From positions 1-64,000 of the forward strand of contig JBBRAX010000029.1 in the NCBI GenBank assembly GCA_038206395.1: a stretch of 64,000 nucleotides of DNA, given 5' to 3'. Positions within the stretch are counted from its first letter, which is position 1. Each line of letters starts with the position of its first letter. The notes below the pieces were generated by a model. It ran no database searches. It was not told the origin of the DNA and saw only the letters and a program-made list of their open reading frames with translations. This DNA comes from JAGSPQ01 sp038206395. Lineage in GTDB: Bacteria > Myxococcota > Myxococcia > Myxococcales > Myxococcaceae. The position numbers and the translations under genes are program-made. Below are positions 26,234 to 34,258 of the stretch, piece by piece.

Positions 26234-26707
26234 CTACTTGCCCGCCAGCGAGGCGTAGAGATTCACCATCTCGATGCACGAAATCGCGGCGTCGGCGCCC
26301 TTGTTGCCTGACTTCACGCCCGCGCGATCGACCGCCTGTTCGACGTTGTCGGTGGTGAGCACGCCGAAGGTGACTGCCGCCTTTGCGCGCAACGCGACGT
26401 GGCCCACGCCCTTGGCGACTTCGCCAGCGACGTACTCGAAGTGCGGCGTGCCTCCGCGAATGACGCACCCGAGCGCGATGATGCCGGCGTACTTCTCGGT
26501 GTCGGCGACGCGGGCGACGACGCCCGACAACTCAAAAGTGCCCGGGCAGCGGTAGACGTCGATCGAATCGTCTTTCACGCCGTGGCGCACGAGCGCGTCG
26601 ATGGCGCCCGACAGCAGCTGTTCGGTGATGAGGCTGTTGAACCGGCTCACGCAGATGGCGAACTTGCCTTTGGGCGAGACGAGATTTCCTTCGAAGGTGC
26701 GAGGCAT
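26234..26707 (-). CDS. ribH: 6,7-dimethyl-8-ribityllumazine synthase
   Basis: Penultimate step of riboflavin synthesis: condenses the ribityl-aminopyrimidine with dihydroxybutanone phosphate. About 157 aa, with FAICVSRFNSLITEQLLSGA, DVYRCPGTFELSGVV, GCVIRGGTPHFEYVAGEVAKG (active-site His in the PHFEYV motif) and FGVLTTDNVEQAVDRAG. The ATG at 26707 is preferred over a GTG 12 nt upstream because the family starts near MPRTFEG. It is 13 nt after the ribB stop. Confidence 0.95.
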   Translation of the reverse strand: MPRTFEGNLVSPKGKFAICVSRFNSLITEQLLSGAIDALVRHGVKDDSIDVYRCPGTFELSGVVARVADTEKYAGIIALGCVIRGGTPHFEYVAGEVAKGVGHVALRAKAAVTFGVLTTDNVEQAVDRAGVKSGNKGADAAISCIEMVNLYASLAGK

Positions 26708-26720
26708 GGGGGCGGGCACC

Positions 26721-27866
26721 TTATCGCACCTTGCGGCGGGCAGGACGAGGGCCCAGCGGCAGCTGCGCGACGAGCTTCAGGCCGTAGCTGTCGAGGCCGA
26801 CGATCTGCTTCGGGTGGTTGGTGAGCAGCTTCAGTTGGGTGAGGCCCAGGTCGGTGAGAATCTGCGCTCCGACGCCGAACTCGCGAAGGCGCGTCTGCGC
26901 TGAATGACCGGGCACCACCTCGTCGTTCGACGGAGCGTTGGTCTGCAGCGCCTGCTGCGGCCCCACGTGCTTGCGCAGGTAGACGAGGACGCCGCGACCT
27001 TCCTTGTTGATCGCGTCCATCGCCAGCTTCAGCGAGCCATCGCCGGCCGCGCTGTCGAGGACGTCGGCGAGCAGCGTCCCGCGGTGCACGCGCACCAGCA
27101 CGGGGCCGGGCGCGCTCAGATCGCCCTTCACCAGCGCGAGGTGCACGGTCGGGTCGACGTCGCTGGTGTAGGCGTAGGCCAGCAGCTTGCCGAAGGGCCT
27201 TTCGACTTCCGTGACCCCGATGCGCTTGATGAGGCGCTCGCGGGCGAGGCGCCAGGAAATGAGGTCGGCGACAGAGAGAAGGACGAGCTTGTGCTTCTTC
27301 GCGAAGCGCACGAGGTCGGGGCGGCGCGCCATCGTGCCGTCTTCCTTCATCACTTCGCAGATGACGCCCGCGGGCTTGAGGCCGGCGAGGCGCGCGAGGT
27401 CGACGGAGCCTTCGGTTTGCCCAGTGCGGACGAGGACGCCCCCATTGCGCGCGCGAAGGGGAAAGATGTGGCCGGGGCGCACCAGGTCGGTGGGCTTGGC
27501 GTTGGTGGCGACGGCGGCCTTGATGGTCTTCGCGCGGTCGGCGGCCGAGATGCCGGTGGTGACGCCGCGGGCGGCCTCGATCGACACGGTGAACGCGGTC
27601 TGAAACGGCGACGAGTTGTCCTGCACCATCAGCGGCAGGCCGAGCTGCTGGATGCGCTGCTCGGTGAGCGAGAGACAGATGAGGCCGCGGCCGTGGCGGG
27701 CCATGAAGTTGATCGCCTCGGGGGTGACCTTCTCGGCCGCCATGACGAGATCGCCTTCGTTCTCGCGGTCTTCGTCATCGGTGAGGATCACCATCTTGCC
27801 GCGCCGGATCTCGGCGAGCGCCTTGTCGACCAGCTCCAGCGAGTGCTGCTGCTGCGTTGAGACCAT
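26721..27866 (-). CDS. ribB: RibBX-type: DHBP synthase with degenerate GTP cyclohydrolase II domain
   Basis: 381 aa. The N-terminal domain is 3,4-dihydroxy-2-butanone-4-phosphate synthase with an intact active site (LTDDEDRENEGDLVMAAEKV, RHGRGLICLSL, RPGHIFPLRAR). The C-terminal half has the GTP cyclohydrolase II fold. However, the zinc-binding stretch that normally reads HSECLTGD...RCDCG here reads HRGTLLADVLDSAAGDG, with all three Cys missing, and the GRGIGL loop is replaced by HVGPQQAL. GTP cyclohydrolase activity is therefore not expected. This matches the RibBX variant known from Proteobacteria, where a separate ribA is needed. Start ATG at 27866. Confidence 0.88.
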   Translation of the reverse strand: MVSTQQQHSLELVDKALAEIRRGKMVILTDDEDRENEGDLVMAAEKVTPEAINFMARHGRGLICLSLTEQRIQQLGLPLMVQDNSSPFQTAFTVSIEAARGVTTGISAADRAKTIKAAVATNAKPTDLVRPGHIFPLRARNGGVLVRTGQTEGSVDLARLAGLKPAGVICEVMKEDGTMARRPDLVRFAKKHKLVLLSVADLISWRLARERLIKRIGVTEVERPFGKLLAYAYTSDVDPTVHLALVKGDLSAPGPVLVRVHRGTLLADVLDSAAGDGSLKLAMDAINKEGRGVLVYLRKHVGPQQALQTNAPSNDEVVPGHSAQTRLREFGVGAQILTDLGLTQLKLLTNHPKQIVGLDSYGLKLVAQLPLGPRPARRKVR

Positions 27867-27969
27867 GGGTGGGCTGTCCTTTGGCGGACAACGCGTCAGA
27901 TCGCAATCGATACTGCGCAGGGCGGAAAAGAGCGGCTGCGCAGGGCGGTGGAGTAGCTTGGCCCAGACG

Positions 27970-28932
27970 ATGGACACCCCCTACGCGGCCAGAGCGGTCA
28001 TTGAGAATTTCGGATGCGTGACGCACACGGAGCTTCGATTGACACGGCTGCACGCCCTGATTGGGCCGAATGACTCTGGGAAGAGCACCCTGCTCAAAGC
28101 CCTGAGCTTTCTCTTCAACACCGATCGGTTGAATCGGCAGCCAGACATCAATGACCTGAAGCCCTATCTTTCGCCAACCACCTACCTCTACGCCGAGGGC
28201 TCGAATGGCGTGACGGTCGAACAACGAGCGCCAAGGGCGAACCAAGTCCCACAGAGCAATCCTCCGCCGTTCAATGGCGTTCGGTTCCTTCGACTCGACC
28301 CGGACTCCCTTCGTCAGGACTCGCAGCTGCTTGCGGACAACGAGCCGCTGGAGTTCCTGGACGAACGCGGGCTTGGGCTGGCCGCCGCTTACGATGCCGT
28401 CCAGTCTCGAAACGCTGACGATTTCCTGAAGCTGCAGGCCCAAGTCACTGCTTTTTTTAGTTCGGTGAAGGGCCTCAGACTCCGCAACCCAACGAAAGGA
28501 ACCAAGGCATTCGGAGTAACGCTTGAGAGCGGGCAAGAAGTGGGGGCCAAGCAACTGAGCGAGGGCTTGCTCTACTACCTCGCCTTCGCGGTCATTCCGT
28601 TTCTCAGACCAACGGGCGCCATTCTGATCGAAGAGCCCGAGAACGGACTTCACCCAAGCCGAATCGCTGAGGTCATGAAGACACTGAGGAAGTTGTCGGA
28701 GACCACCCAGGTAATTGTCGCAACACACAGTCCGCTCGTGATCAACGAGTTGAAGGCCGACGAGGTGTCAGTGGTCACACGACCAAAGGGAGAAGGCACT
28801 CGCGTGCAGTTGCTCAACAGCACCGCCGACTTTGGGGAACGCAGCAAGGTCTACGCATTGGGTGAGCTCTGGCTCAGCTATGCGAACGGCATCGACGAGC
28901 GCCCTCTGATTTCAGGGACCGCACACTTGTGA
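27970..28932 (+). CDS. ABC-type AAA ATPase of a putative two-gene defence module
   Basis: 320 aa of the AAA_15/AAA_21 (OLD/RecF-like) kind. Walker A is IGPNDSGKST (31-40), the ABC signature is LSEG (196-199), Walker B is ILIEEPENGLHP (218-229) and the H-loop is ATHS (251-254). It opens with a typical ENFGC strand. There is no nuclease domain in this chain. The stop overlaps the start of the TOPRIM-like gene. A hand count of one 60-nt line (28081-28140) gives 32 G+C versus 41 of 60 in a line of ribB, so it looks less GC-rich than its neighbours. Such ATPases paired with a TOPRIM partner are typical of anti-phage systems; activity here is inferred. Confidence 0.82.
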   Translation: MDTPYAARAVIENFGCVTHTELRLTRLHALIGPNDSGKSTLLKALSFLFNTDRLNRQPDINDLKPYLSPTTYLYAEGSNGVTVEQRAPRANQVPQSNPPPFNGVRFLRLDPDSLRQDSQLLADNEPLEFLDERGLGLAAAYDAVQSRNADDFLKLQAQVTAFFSSVKGLRLRNPTKGTKAFGVTLESGQEVGAKQLSEGLLYYLAFAVIPFLRPTGAILIEEPENGLHPSRIAEVMKTLRKLSETTQVIVATHSPLVINELKADEVSVVTRPKGEGTRVQLLNSTADFGERSKVYALGELWLSYANGIDERPLISGTAHL

Positions 28933-29494
28933 AGAAACGCGTCTTCTTGGCAGGCGAAGGCAAGACCGAGCTGGGGCGGTGGGCGTCGCAAGTGACCAGG
29001 GATCGCGACGACGAGTCGAACGGCGCCGTCGCGGCTCTGCTCGGCAAGGTCAGCTCTCGCAATTGGAGGTCGCCGACGCGTGCAAATGGAAGGACATCAA
29101 GAAGTACAGAGCCGGGGACTTCAAGAGCGCGGAAGAACGAAATGTCCTCGGTGTGGCCCTCAAGGCGCGCGAGAGCAACTGCGACCTGTTGGCCTTTGTC
29201 CGCGATTCAGATGGCGACTACGAACGAATCGAATCAATCCATCGGGGAATCGAAGCCGTCAGCGAGGGCCTCGAGGTCGTCGGCGGCTGTGCTCACCCGA
29301 TAATCGAAGCCTGGGCTTTGGTCTTCCGGGGAGAATTGGCGGCCGAGAAGTTGAGCAAGGCGAAGATTCAACAGCAGGCCGGGGCGTTGACCACGAACGC
29401 ACTCGTCGAGCTGATCCAAAAAGGCGACCTCGCAACAGTTCCACCCGACACCCACTTGCGGCGTTGGCTCGATCTGGCCAAGGCAAAGCTCTAG
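28929..29494 (+). pseudogene. TOPRIM-like nuclease partner, interrupted by one frameshift
   Basis: The 5' part reads KKRVFLAGEGKTELGRWASQ and the 3' part reads on from EVADACKWKDIKKYRAGD to LRRWLDLAKAKL. They are in different frames that meet near 29040-29060; one base appears to be missing. Joined, the product would be about 188 aa with TOPRIM-type acidic positions: Glu in GEGKTE, DSDGD, and PIIEAW, the last like the PEAW motif of DUF4276-type proteins. It overlaps the ATPase stop by 4 nt. Either the module is recently inactivated or the shift is an assembly error. Confidence 0.65.
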
Positions 29495-29505
29495 GTTCCG
29501 CGCCC

Positions 29506-30843
29506 ATGATCCGCCGCTACGAGTTCGTCGAGGGGACGTCAGCGAAGTTCTGGGAGATCGAGCTGAAGGGTGAAGGCTTCACCGCCCGGTGGGGGAAGCT
29601 CGGCACTGCCGGCCAGTCGAAGTCGCAGGAGTTCGAGTCTGAAGCCGCGGCGCTGAAGGCCCACGACAAGCTCATCGCCGAGAAGGAAAAGAAGGGGTAC
29701 CTGGCGGTGACGGAATCAGCGGCTGCTCCTTCTGAGGCGAAGAAGGCCGGAGCCTCGAACGAACAGATGGAGTCGGCCATCGCGGCCAACCCCGCCGACG
29801 AGACCGCGTGGAAGGTGTACGCCGACTGGCTGATCGAAGCCGGCGAGCCGTGGGGCGAGGTGATTGCGCAAGCGCACGCCGGCCATTCGCAGGCGGGGAA
29901 AGAGAAGGAAGCGCAGGCGGAGCTCAGCGGCGGCACGGACGGCGCGACGTTCGAGTGGAAGCGCGGGGTCATCGACCACTTCACGCTGACGCCGACCGAG
30001 GTCGACGCGGACAACCCGATGCAGGAGGTGCTGACCCGCGTGCTGCAGCACCCGGCAGGACATCTGGTGCGGAAGCTGACCCTGGGCCTGCCGCCCTTCG
30101 AGGATGACGGCGGGCTCGCCTGGCACATGGAGCTGCCGGTGAAGACGCTGGCCGCGGCGGGCCCGTTGCCGCTGCTGGAAGAGCTCGACCTGTCGCCAAC
30201 CGCCACTCACATGGATCAGGTCTCGTGGCGGCGGTTGGGAAACATCGGCGGGCTGTGGAAGGCGGCGCCGCGGCTGCAGACGCTGATTCTCGAGGGAAGC
30301 CGGGGAAGTGACGACGGCACCGCGGTCGACTTCGGCACCATCGACGCGCCGCACTTGAAGAAGGTTGTCTTCCAGTCGGGTGGCCTCGACGCGGCAGCGC
30401 CTGAGCAGCTGGGCGCGGCGACGCTGCCGAAGCTCGAGCACCTGGAGCTGCAGTTCGGCCGCGAAGACTACGGCTGCACCTCGACCGTCGCGTCGCTTGC
30501 CGGAATCCTGAGCGGCAAGGGCCTGCCGGCGCTCAAGTACCTGGGCCTGACGAACTCGGAGTGGGAAACGGAGCTCATCGACGCGGTCGCCGGCTCGGCG
30601 ATTCTTCCGCGGCTCCACGTGGTGAGCTTCACGATGGGCACGATGATGAACGACGCTTTCGCCGCGCTGATGAAGCACGCGAAGAAGTTCGCCCACCTGA
30701 AGTCACTGGAGCTCGACGACAACTACTTCACCGCCGAGCAGATCGCGCAGCTGAAGGCCGTGCTGCCGAACGCGTCACTCGAGGTGCAGAAAGAGCTCGA
30801 GGACGAAGACGAGGCCTACCGGTACACCACCGTCGGCGAATAA
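29506..30843 (+). CDS. WGR-domain, TIGR02996 and leucine-rich-repeat protein
   Basis: 445 aa. A WGR domain spans residues 1-75 (MIRRYEFVEGTSAKFWEIEL, ARWGKLGTAGQ). A TIGR02996-type repeat-companion segment follows near 85-115 (MESAIAANPADETAWKVYAD, WLIEAGEPWGEVI). Then come irregular leucine-rich repeats (LPLLEELDLSPTATHMDQ, LPKLEHLELQFG, LPALKYLGLTNSEWE, FAHLKSLELDDNYFTAEQI). This architecture is characteristic of myxobacteria and some planctomycetes. WGR domains occur in nucleic-acid and PARP-linked proteins; function here is unknown. It starts 11 nt after the TOPRIM-like gene, so it could belong to the same transcript. Confidence 0.8.
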   Translation: MIRRYEFVEGTSAKFWEIELKGEGFTARWGKLGTAGQSKSQEFESEAAALKAHDKLIAEKEKKGYLAVTESAAAPSEAKKAGASNEQMESAIAANPADETAWKVYADWLIEAGEPWGEVIAQAHAGHSQAGKEKEAQAELSGGTDGATFEWKRGVIDHFTLTPTEVDADNPMQEVLTRVLQHPAGHLVRKLTLGLPPFEDDGGLAWHMELPVKTLAAAGPLPLLEELDLSPTATHMDQVSWRRLGNIGGLWKAAPRLQTLILEGSRGSDDGTAVDFGTIDAPHLKKVVFQSGGLDAAAPEQLGAATLPKLEHLELQFGREDYGCTSTVASLAGILSGKGLPALKYLGLTNSEWETELIDAVAGSAILPRLHVVSFTMGTMMNDAFAALMKHAKKFAHLKSLELDDNYFTAEQIAQLKAVLPNASLEVQKELEDEDEAYRYTTVGE

Positions 30844-30912
30844 CGCATGTTCACCGCGACCGACGTCGGCCCCGCCTGCTGCCTCGCCGCTTCCGTTCTT
30901 CAGGGACGTGGA

Positions 30913-31791
30913 ATGCAGCTGCCGCTGCCGGGCTTGAACGACGAGGAAGGCCCGCGGCTGCCGGACCTGTTGCCGCCGGTGGTCGACGCGCACGTGCACC
31001 TGTTCCCCGACGCGGTGTTCGATGCGCTGTGGACCTGGTTCGAGAACCACGCCTGGCCGGTTCGCTACAAGCTGCGCACGCCGCAGGTGATCCGCTTCCT
31101 GCTCGACCGCGGCGTCTCGCACGTCGTCGCGCTTCACTACTCACACAAGCCCGGCATGGCGCGCGTGCTCAACCGCTACATCGCCGAGGTCTGCGCCACC
31201 GAGCCACGCGTCATCGGCCTCGCCACCGTGCTGCCCGGTGAACCTCAAGCCGTGCAGATCCTCGAGGAAGCGTTTGCGATGGGACTTCGGGGCGTGAAGC
31301 TTCATTGCCACGTGCAGTGCTTCGCCCCAGATGCGCCGCAGCTTCACGAGCTCTACGCAACCTGCGCGAAGCACCAGAAGCCGCTGATCATGCACGCCGG
31401 CCGCGAGCCCAAGAGCGAGCACTACAAAGTCGACCCCTACACGGTCTGCGCAGTCGAGCGCGTCGAGCGCGTCCTCGTCGACCACCCCACCTTGAAGCTC
31501 TGCGTCCCCCACCTGGGCGCCGACGAGTTCGACGGCTACCTGCGCCTGCTCGAGCGCCACCAGAACCTCTGGCTCGACACCACGATGATGGGCGCGAACT
31601 ATTTCGCGGTGCAGGTGCCACTGCGCGCGTTTCTCGCCCGGCCCGATCGCATCATCTACGGCACCGACTTTCCGAACCTTCCTTATGCGTGGGATCGCGA
31701 AGTGAAGAGCCTGACGGCGCTGAAGTTGCCCGCGCACGACGAGGCGGCGGTGCTGGGCGGAAACGCGCTGCGGTTGTTCGGCGTTGCCTGA
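30913..31791 (+). CDS. Amidohydrolase-family metal-dependent hydrolase (amidohydro_2)
   Basis: About 292 aa TIM-barrel hydrolase. It has the metal-binding VVDAHVHLFPD near the N-terminus, VKLHCHVQCFAPD, PLIMHAGREPKS, LKLCVPHLGADEF, and the catalytic Asp in IIYGTDFPNLPYAWDRE. Substrate unknown; the relatives include decarboxylase-like and lactonase-like enzymes. ATG at 30913 was chosen because it gives a family-like N-terminus; an upstream ATG at 30847 adds 22 unlikely residues. Confidence 0.8.
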   Translation: MQLPLPGLNDEEGPRLPDLLPPVVDAHVHLFPDAVFDALWTWFENHAWPVRYKLRTPQVIRFLLDRGVSHVVALHYSHKPGMARVLNRYIAEVCATEPRVIGLATVLPGEPQAVQILEEAFAMGLRGVKLHCHVQCFAPDAPQLHELYATCAKHQKPLIMHAGREPKSEHYKVDPYTVCAVERVERVLVDHPTLKLCVPHLGADEFDGYLRLLERHQNLWLDTTMMGANYFAVQVPLRAFLARPDRIIYGTDFPNLPYAWDREVKSLTALKLPAHDEAAVLGGNALRLFGVA

Positions 31792-31818
31792 ACGCCTCTG
31801 ATCGGGTTTTGTCCGCGG

Positions 31819-32349
31819 ATGCTCAGCTCCAATTCGACCTCGCTCGTCACCTTTCTACGCAGCGTGCCGGTGTTCGGCGGTCTCGAAGGCCACTCGCTGG
31901 ATCGCTTGATCGACTTGCTCGAGGAACGCACTTTCGAAAGCGGTGAGACGATTTTTGCCGAGGGCGAGCTGGGCCGGACGATGTACGTGCTGCGCGACGG
32001 AGAGGTCGAGGTTTCCCGCCGTTCGGACACCGGCCACAAGGTGCCGATCGTCCGCCTGGGCTCGGGCGAGACGTTTGGTGAGATGACGCTGGTCGAGCTG
32101 CAGCCCCGGTCGGGCACGGTGGTCGCGCGGAAGAAGGCGCGTACCTACTCGCTCACCAACATGGACCTCTACAACCTCTACCGCGAAGACAACTACGCGT
32201 ACGTCATCATCCTGCAGAACATCTGCCGGATGCTCAGCCGCCGCCTGCGCAAGGCCGACAGCCGCATCGTCGAGTTCATCGACGCTGTCTCGACGCCGAG
32301 AAAGGCACCGAAGAAGAAGGTCGCCGCAAAAAAGAAGAAGAAGAGCTGA
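31819..32349 (+). CDS. Cyclic-nucleotide-binding domain protein
   Basis: 176 aa: a single cNMP-binding beta-barrel (LEERTFESGETIFAEGELGR, MYVLRDGEVEVSRR, GSGETFGEMTLVELQPRSGT, the phosphate-binding-cassette position) followed by a helix and a Lys-rich tail (KKKVAAKKKKKS). There is no HTH, so it is not a CRP-type regulator; it may be a regulatory or localisation subunit. The stop overlaps the ribE start as TGATG. Confidence 0.85.
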   Translation: MLSSNSTSLVTFLRSVPVFGGLEGHSLDRLIDLLEERTFESGETIFAEGELGRTMYVLRDGEVEVSRRSDTGHKVPIVRLGSGETFGEMTLVELQPRSGTVVARKKARTYSLTNMDLYNLYREDNYAYVIILQNICRMLSRRLRKADSRIVEFIDAVSTPRKAPKKKVAAKKKKKS

Positions 32350-32972
32350 TGTTCACCGGGCTGATTCAGGACCTCGGCACCGTCGAACGCATCAGCGGCG
32401 GGTCGATGACCGAAGTGTGGATCAACAGCGGCTTTCCGGCCGACCTCGTCCTCGGCGAATCGATTGCCTGCGACGGGTGCTGCCTCACCGTCGTCGAGTC
32501 GAAAGGCTCGACCTTCCGCCTGCAGGCCTCGCCCGAGACGCTGCGCCACACCACGCTCGGCAGCTGGCACCCGGGTACGCCGGTGAACCTCGAGCGCGCG
32601 CTGAAGGTCGGCGACCGCATGGGCGGCCACTGGGTGCAGGGCCACGTCGACGCTGTGGGCGAAATTCTCGAGTCGCGCGCCGAAGCCGGCTCGTGGCTGA
32701 TGGCGGTGTCGCTGCCGCCGAAGCTCGCTCCGGTGTTCATCGACAAGGGCTCGGTGGCGATCGACGGCATCAGCCTCACCGTCAACCGCGTCGAAGACTC
32801 GCGCTTCTGGGTCGCGCTCATCCCCGAGACCGTGCAGCGCACCTCGCTGAAGGCGAAAGGCATGGGCGGAAAAGTGAACCTCGAAGGCGACCTGATCGGG
32901 AAGTACGTCGCCCGCCTTCACGGCCTTCGCACCGGGCTCACCGAAGCGCAGCTGCGTGACGCCGGGTTCTGA
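32349..32972 (+). CDS. ribE: Riboflavin synthase alpha chain
   Basis: Dismutates two dimethylribityllumazine molecules to riboflavin. The 207-aa product has the duplicated lumazine-binding domains: MFTGLIQDLGTVERI, ESIACDGCCLTVV and GGHWVQGHVDAVGEI in the first, KGSVAIDGISLTVN and GKVNLEGDLIGKYVAR in the second. It lies on the opposite strand from, and 4.5 kb away from, ribH/ribB, which it usually joins in one operon. The genes between may have been inserted there. Confidence 0.96.
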   Translation: MFTGLIQDLGTVERISGGSMTEVWINSGFPADLVLGESIACDGCCLTVVESKGSTFRLQASPETLRHTTLGSWHPGTPVNLERALKVGDRMGGHWVQGHVDAVGEILESRAEAGSWLMAVSLPPKLAPVFIDKGSVAIDGISLTVNRVEDSRFWVALIPETVQRTSLKAKGMGGKVNLEGDLIGKYVARLHGLRTGLTEAQLRDAGF

Positions 32973-33130
32973 ACGGCTCGCCCTTGCAGACGAACCGAAT
33001 GTGGCACTGCGTCACAGCAAGCCGAACAGCCACACTGCAACTCGACGCTGTGCGGCAATTCCCCCTCTAAAGAAGAGCTGGCCCCAAAAATGCTCTCAAG
33101 TCCTGGCAACCCGTACCAGGAGAACAAACC

Positions 33131-33700
33131 ATGTCGAACAAGGCCGTTTTTGGAATCGTGAAGAGCTCCGTCGAAGCCGAGCAGGTGGTCTACGCACTGA
33201 AGGAAGCGCGCTTCAGTGACAACGACATCTCGGTGCTGTTTCCCGACAAGCAAGGCACCCGCGACTTCGCGCACGAGAAGAACACGAAGGCGCCCGAAGG
33301 CGCGGTTGCCGGGTCAGCCACGGGCGGCGTCGCTGGTGGCACGCTCGGTCTGCTCGTCGGTATCGGAGCGCTCGCGATCCCCGGCCTCGGGCCGTTGATT
33401 GCCGCGGGCCCGCTGCTGGCCGCGTTGAGTGGCGTAGCCGTTGGCGCTGCGGTCGGTGGCCTCACTGGCGCGCTGATCGGCATGGGAATCCCTGAGCTCG
33501 AAGCGAAGCAGTACGAAGGGAAGATCAAGGACGGCAACATTCTCATCTCGGTGCACACCGACGACGGGAAGGAACTCGACCGCGTGAAGGAGCTCTTCAA
33601 GCGCTTCCAGGTCAGCGACGTGAGCAGCACGACCGAGACCGCCGCCCCGAAGCCGTCGGCCCCGCGCAATGAGGCGCGCCCCAGCGCCCCTGCCGTTTGA
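33131..33700 (+). CDS. Stress-type glycine-zipper membrane protein (YflT/DUF1269-like)
   Basis: 189 aa. The N-terminal ferredoxin-like strand pattern is KAVFGIVKSSVEAEQVVYAL. A long Gly/Ala-rich hydrophobic stretch follows (AVAGSATGGVAGGTLGLLVG ... GVAVGAAVGGLTGALIGMGI), then ELEAKQYEGKIKDGNILISV and a Pro/Ala tail. This architecture occurs in general-stress membrane proteins. AGGAG lies 10 nt before the ATG. The 158-nt gap upstream contains a CCTGG/CCAGG mini-hairpin but no clear promoter. It is likely cotranscribed with the BON lipoprotein. Confidence 0.75.
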   Translation: MSNKAVFGIVKSSVEAEQVVYALKEARFSDNDISVLFPDKQGTRDFAHEKNTKAPEGAVAGSATGGVAGGTLGLLVGIGALAIPGLGPLIAAGPLLAALSGVAVGAAVGGLTGALIGMGIPELEAKQYEGKIKDGNILISVHTDDGKELDRVKELFKRFQVSDVSSTTETAAPKPSAPRNEARPSAPAV

Positions 33701-33714
33701 AAGGGACCACCACC

Positions 33715-34212
33715 ATGTTCAAGAAAACCATCATCGCTGTCGCCGCCGTCGGACTCATCGGCTGCGCCCACACTCAGGAGACAGAGCCCGCCGCGGCCCC
33801 GGTTCCTGCCGAGAACACCACCGTCGCCGTCGAGCGCGAAGTTCCCGCCTCGCGGTCTGAGCCGGTGACCCGTTCGCCCGAGCCGGCAAAAGAAAAGGTC
33901 GTCGTCGCGGGCACCGAGCCGGACAACACGAAGGTCAACGCCCGCGATCGCAACGACGCGACGTTGACCCCGATGGATCAAGGCAACTCAGACATCGACC
34001 TGAAGATCACTCAGGAGATCCGCAAGGCCGTCGTCGGGGCCGATGGGCTCTCGTTCTCGGCGAAGAACGTGAAGATCATCACCCAGAACGCGCACGTCAC
34101 GCTGCGCGGCCCGGTGAAGTCGGCCAGCGAGAAGACCCGCATCGATGAGCTCGCGCGCGGATGCGCGGGCGTCGCCAAGGTCGACAATCAGCTCGAAGTC
34201 GCTTCCCGCTAA
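33715..34212 (+). CDS. BON-domain lipoprotein
   Basis: 165 aa. Lipobox VGLIGC (Cys17) is followed by a disordered Pro/Glu-rich spacer. One C-terminal BON domain is present (DIDLKITQEIRKAVVGADG, KNVKIITQNAHVTLRGPVKS, GCAGVAKVDNQLEV), as in OsmY/periplasmic stress proteins that bind membranes. ATG at 33715 has AAGGGA upstream. It ends at a strong terminator. Confidence 0.85.
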   Translation: MFKKTIIAVAAVGLIGCAHTQETEPAAAPVPAENTTVAVEREVPASRSEPVTRSPEPAKEKVVVAGTEPDNTKVNARDRNDATLTPMDQGNSDIDLKITQEIRKAVVGADGLSFSAKNVKIITQNAHVTLRGPVKSASEKTRIDELARGCAGVAKVDNQLEVASR

Positions 34213-34223
34213 GTCAGTTTCCG

Positions 34224-34258
34224 GCGGTCGTCGCAGAACACCGCGGCGACCGCTTTTT
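34224..34258 (+). terminator. Intrinsic terminator after the BON lipoprotein gene
   Basis: GCGGTCGtCGC (34224-34234) pairs with GCGgCGACCGC (34242-34252) across an 8-nt loop, followed by TTTTT. The T-run overlaps the last codons of the convergent gene by one base, so the 3' ends of the two convergent transcripts almost touch. Confidence 0.85.

Noticed and set aside
27867..27969. FMN riboswitch before ribB
   Set aside because: The roughly 100-nt leader shows none of the conserved RFN element blocks.
30847..30912. Upstream ATG of the amidohydrolase gene
   Set aside because: No ribosome-binding site and adds 22 residues absent from the family-like N-terminus.
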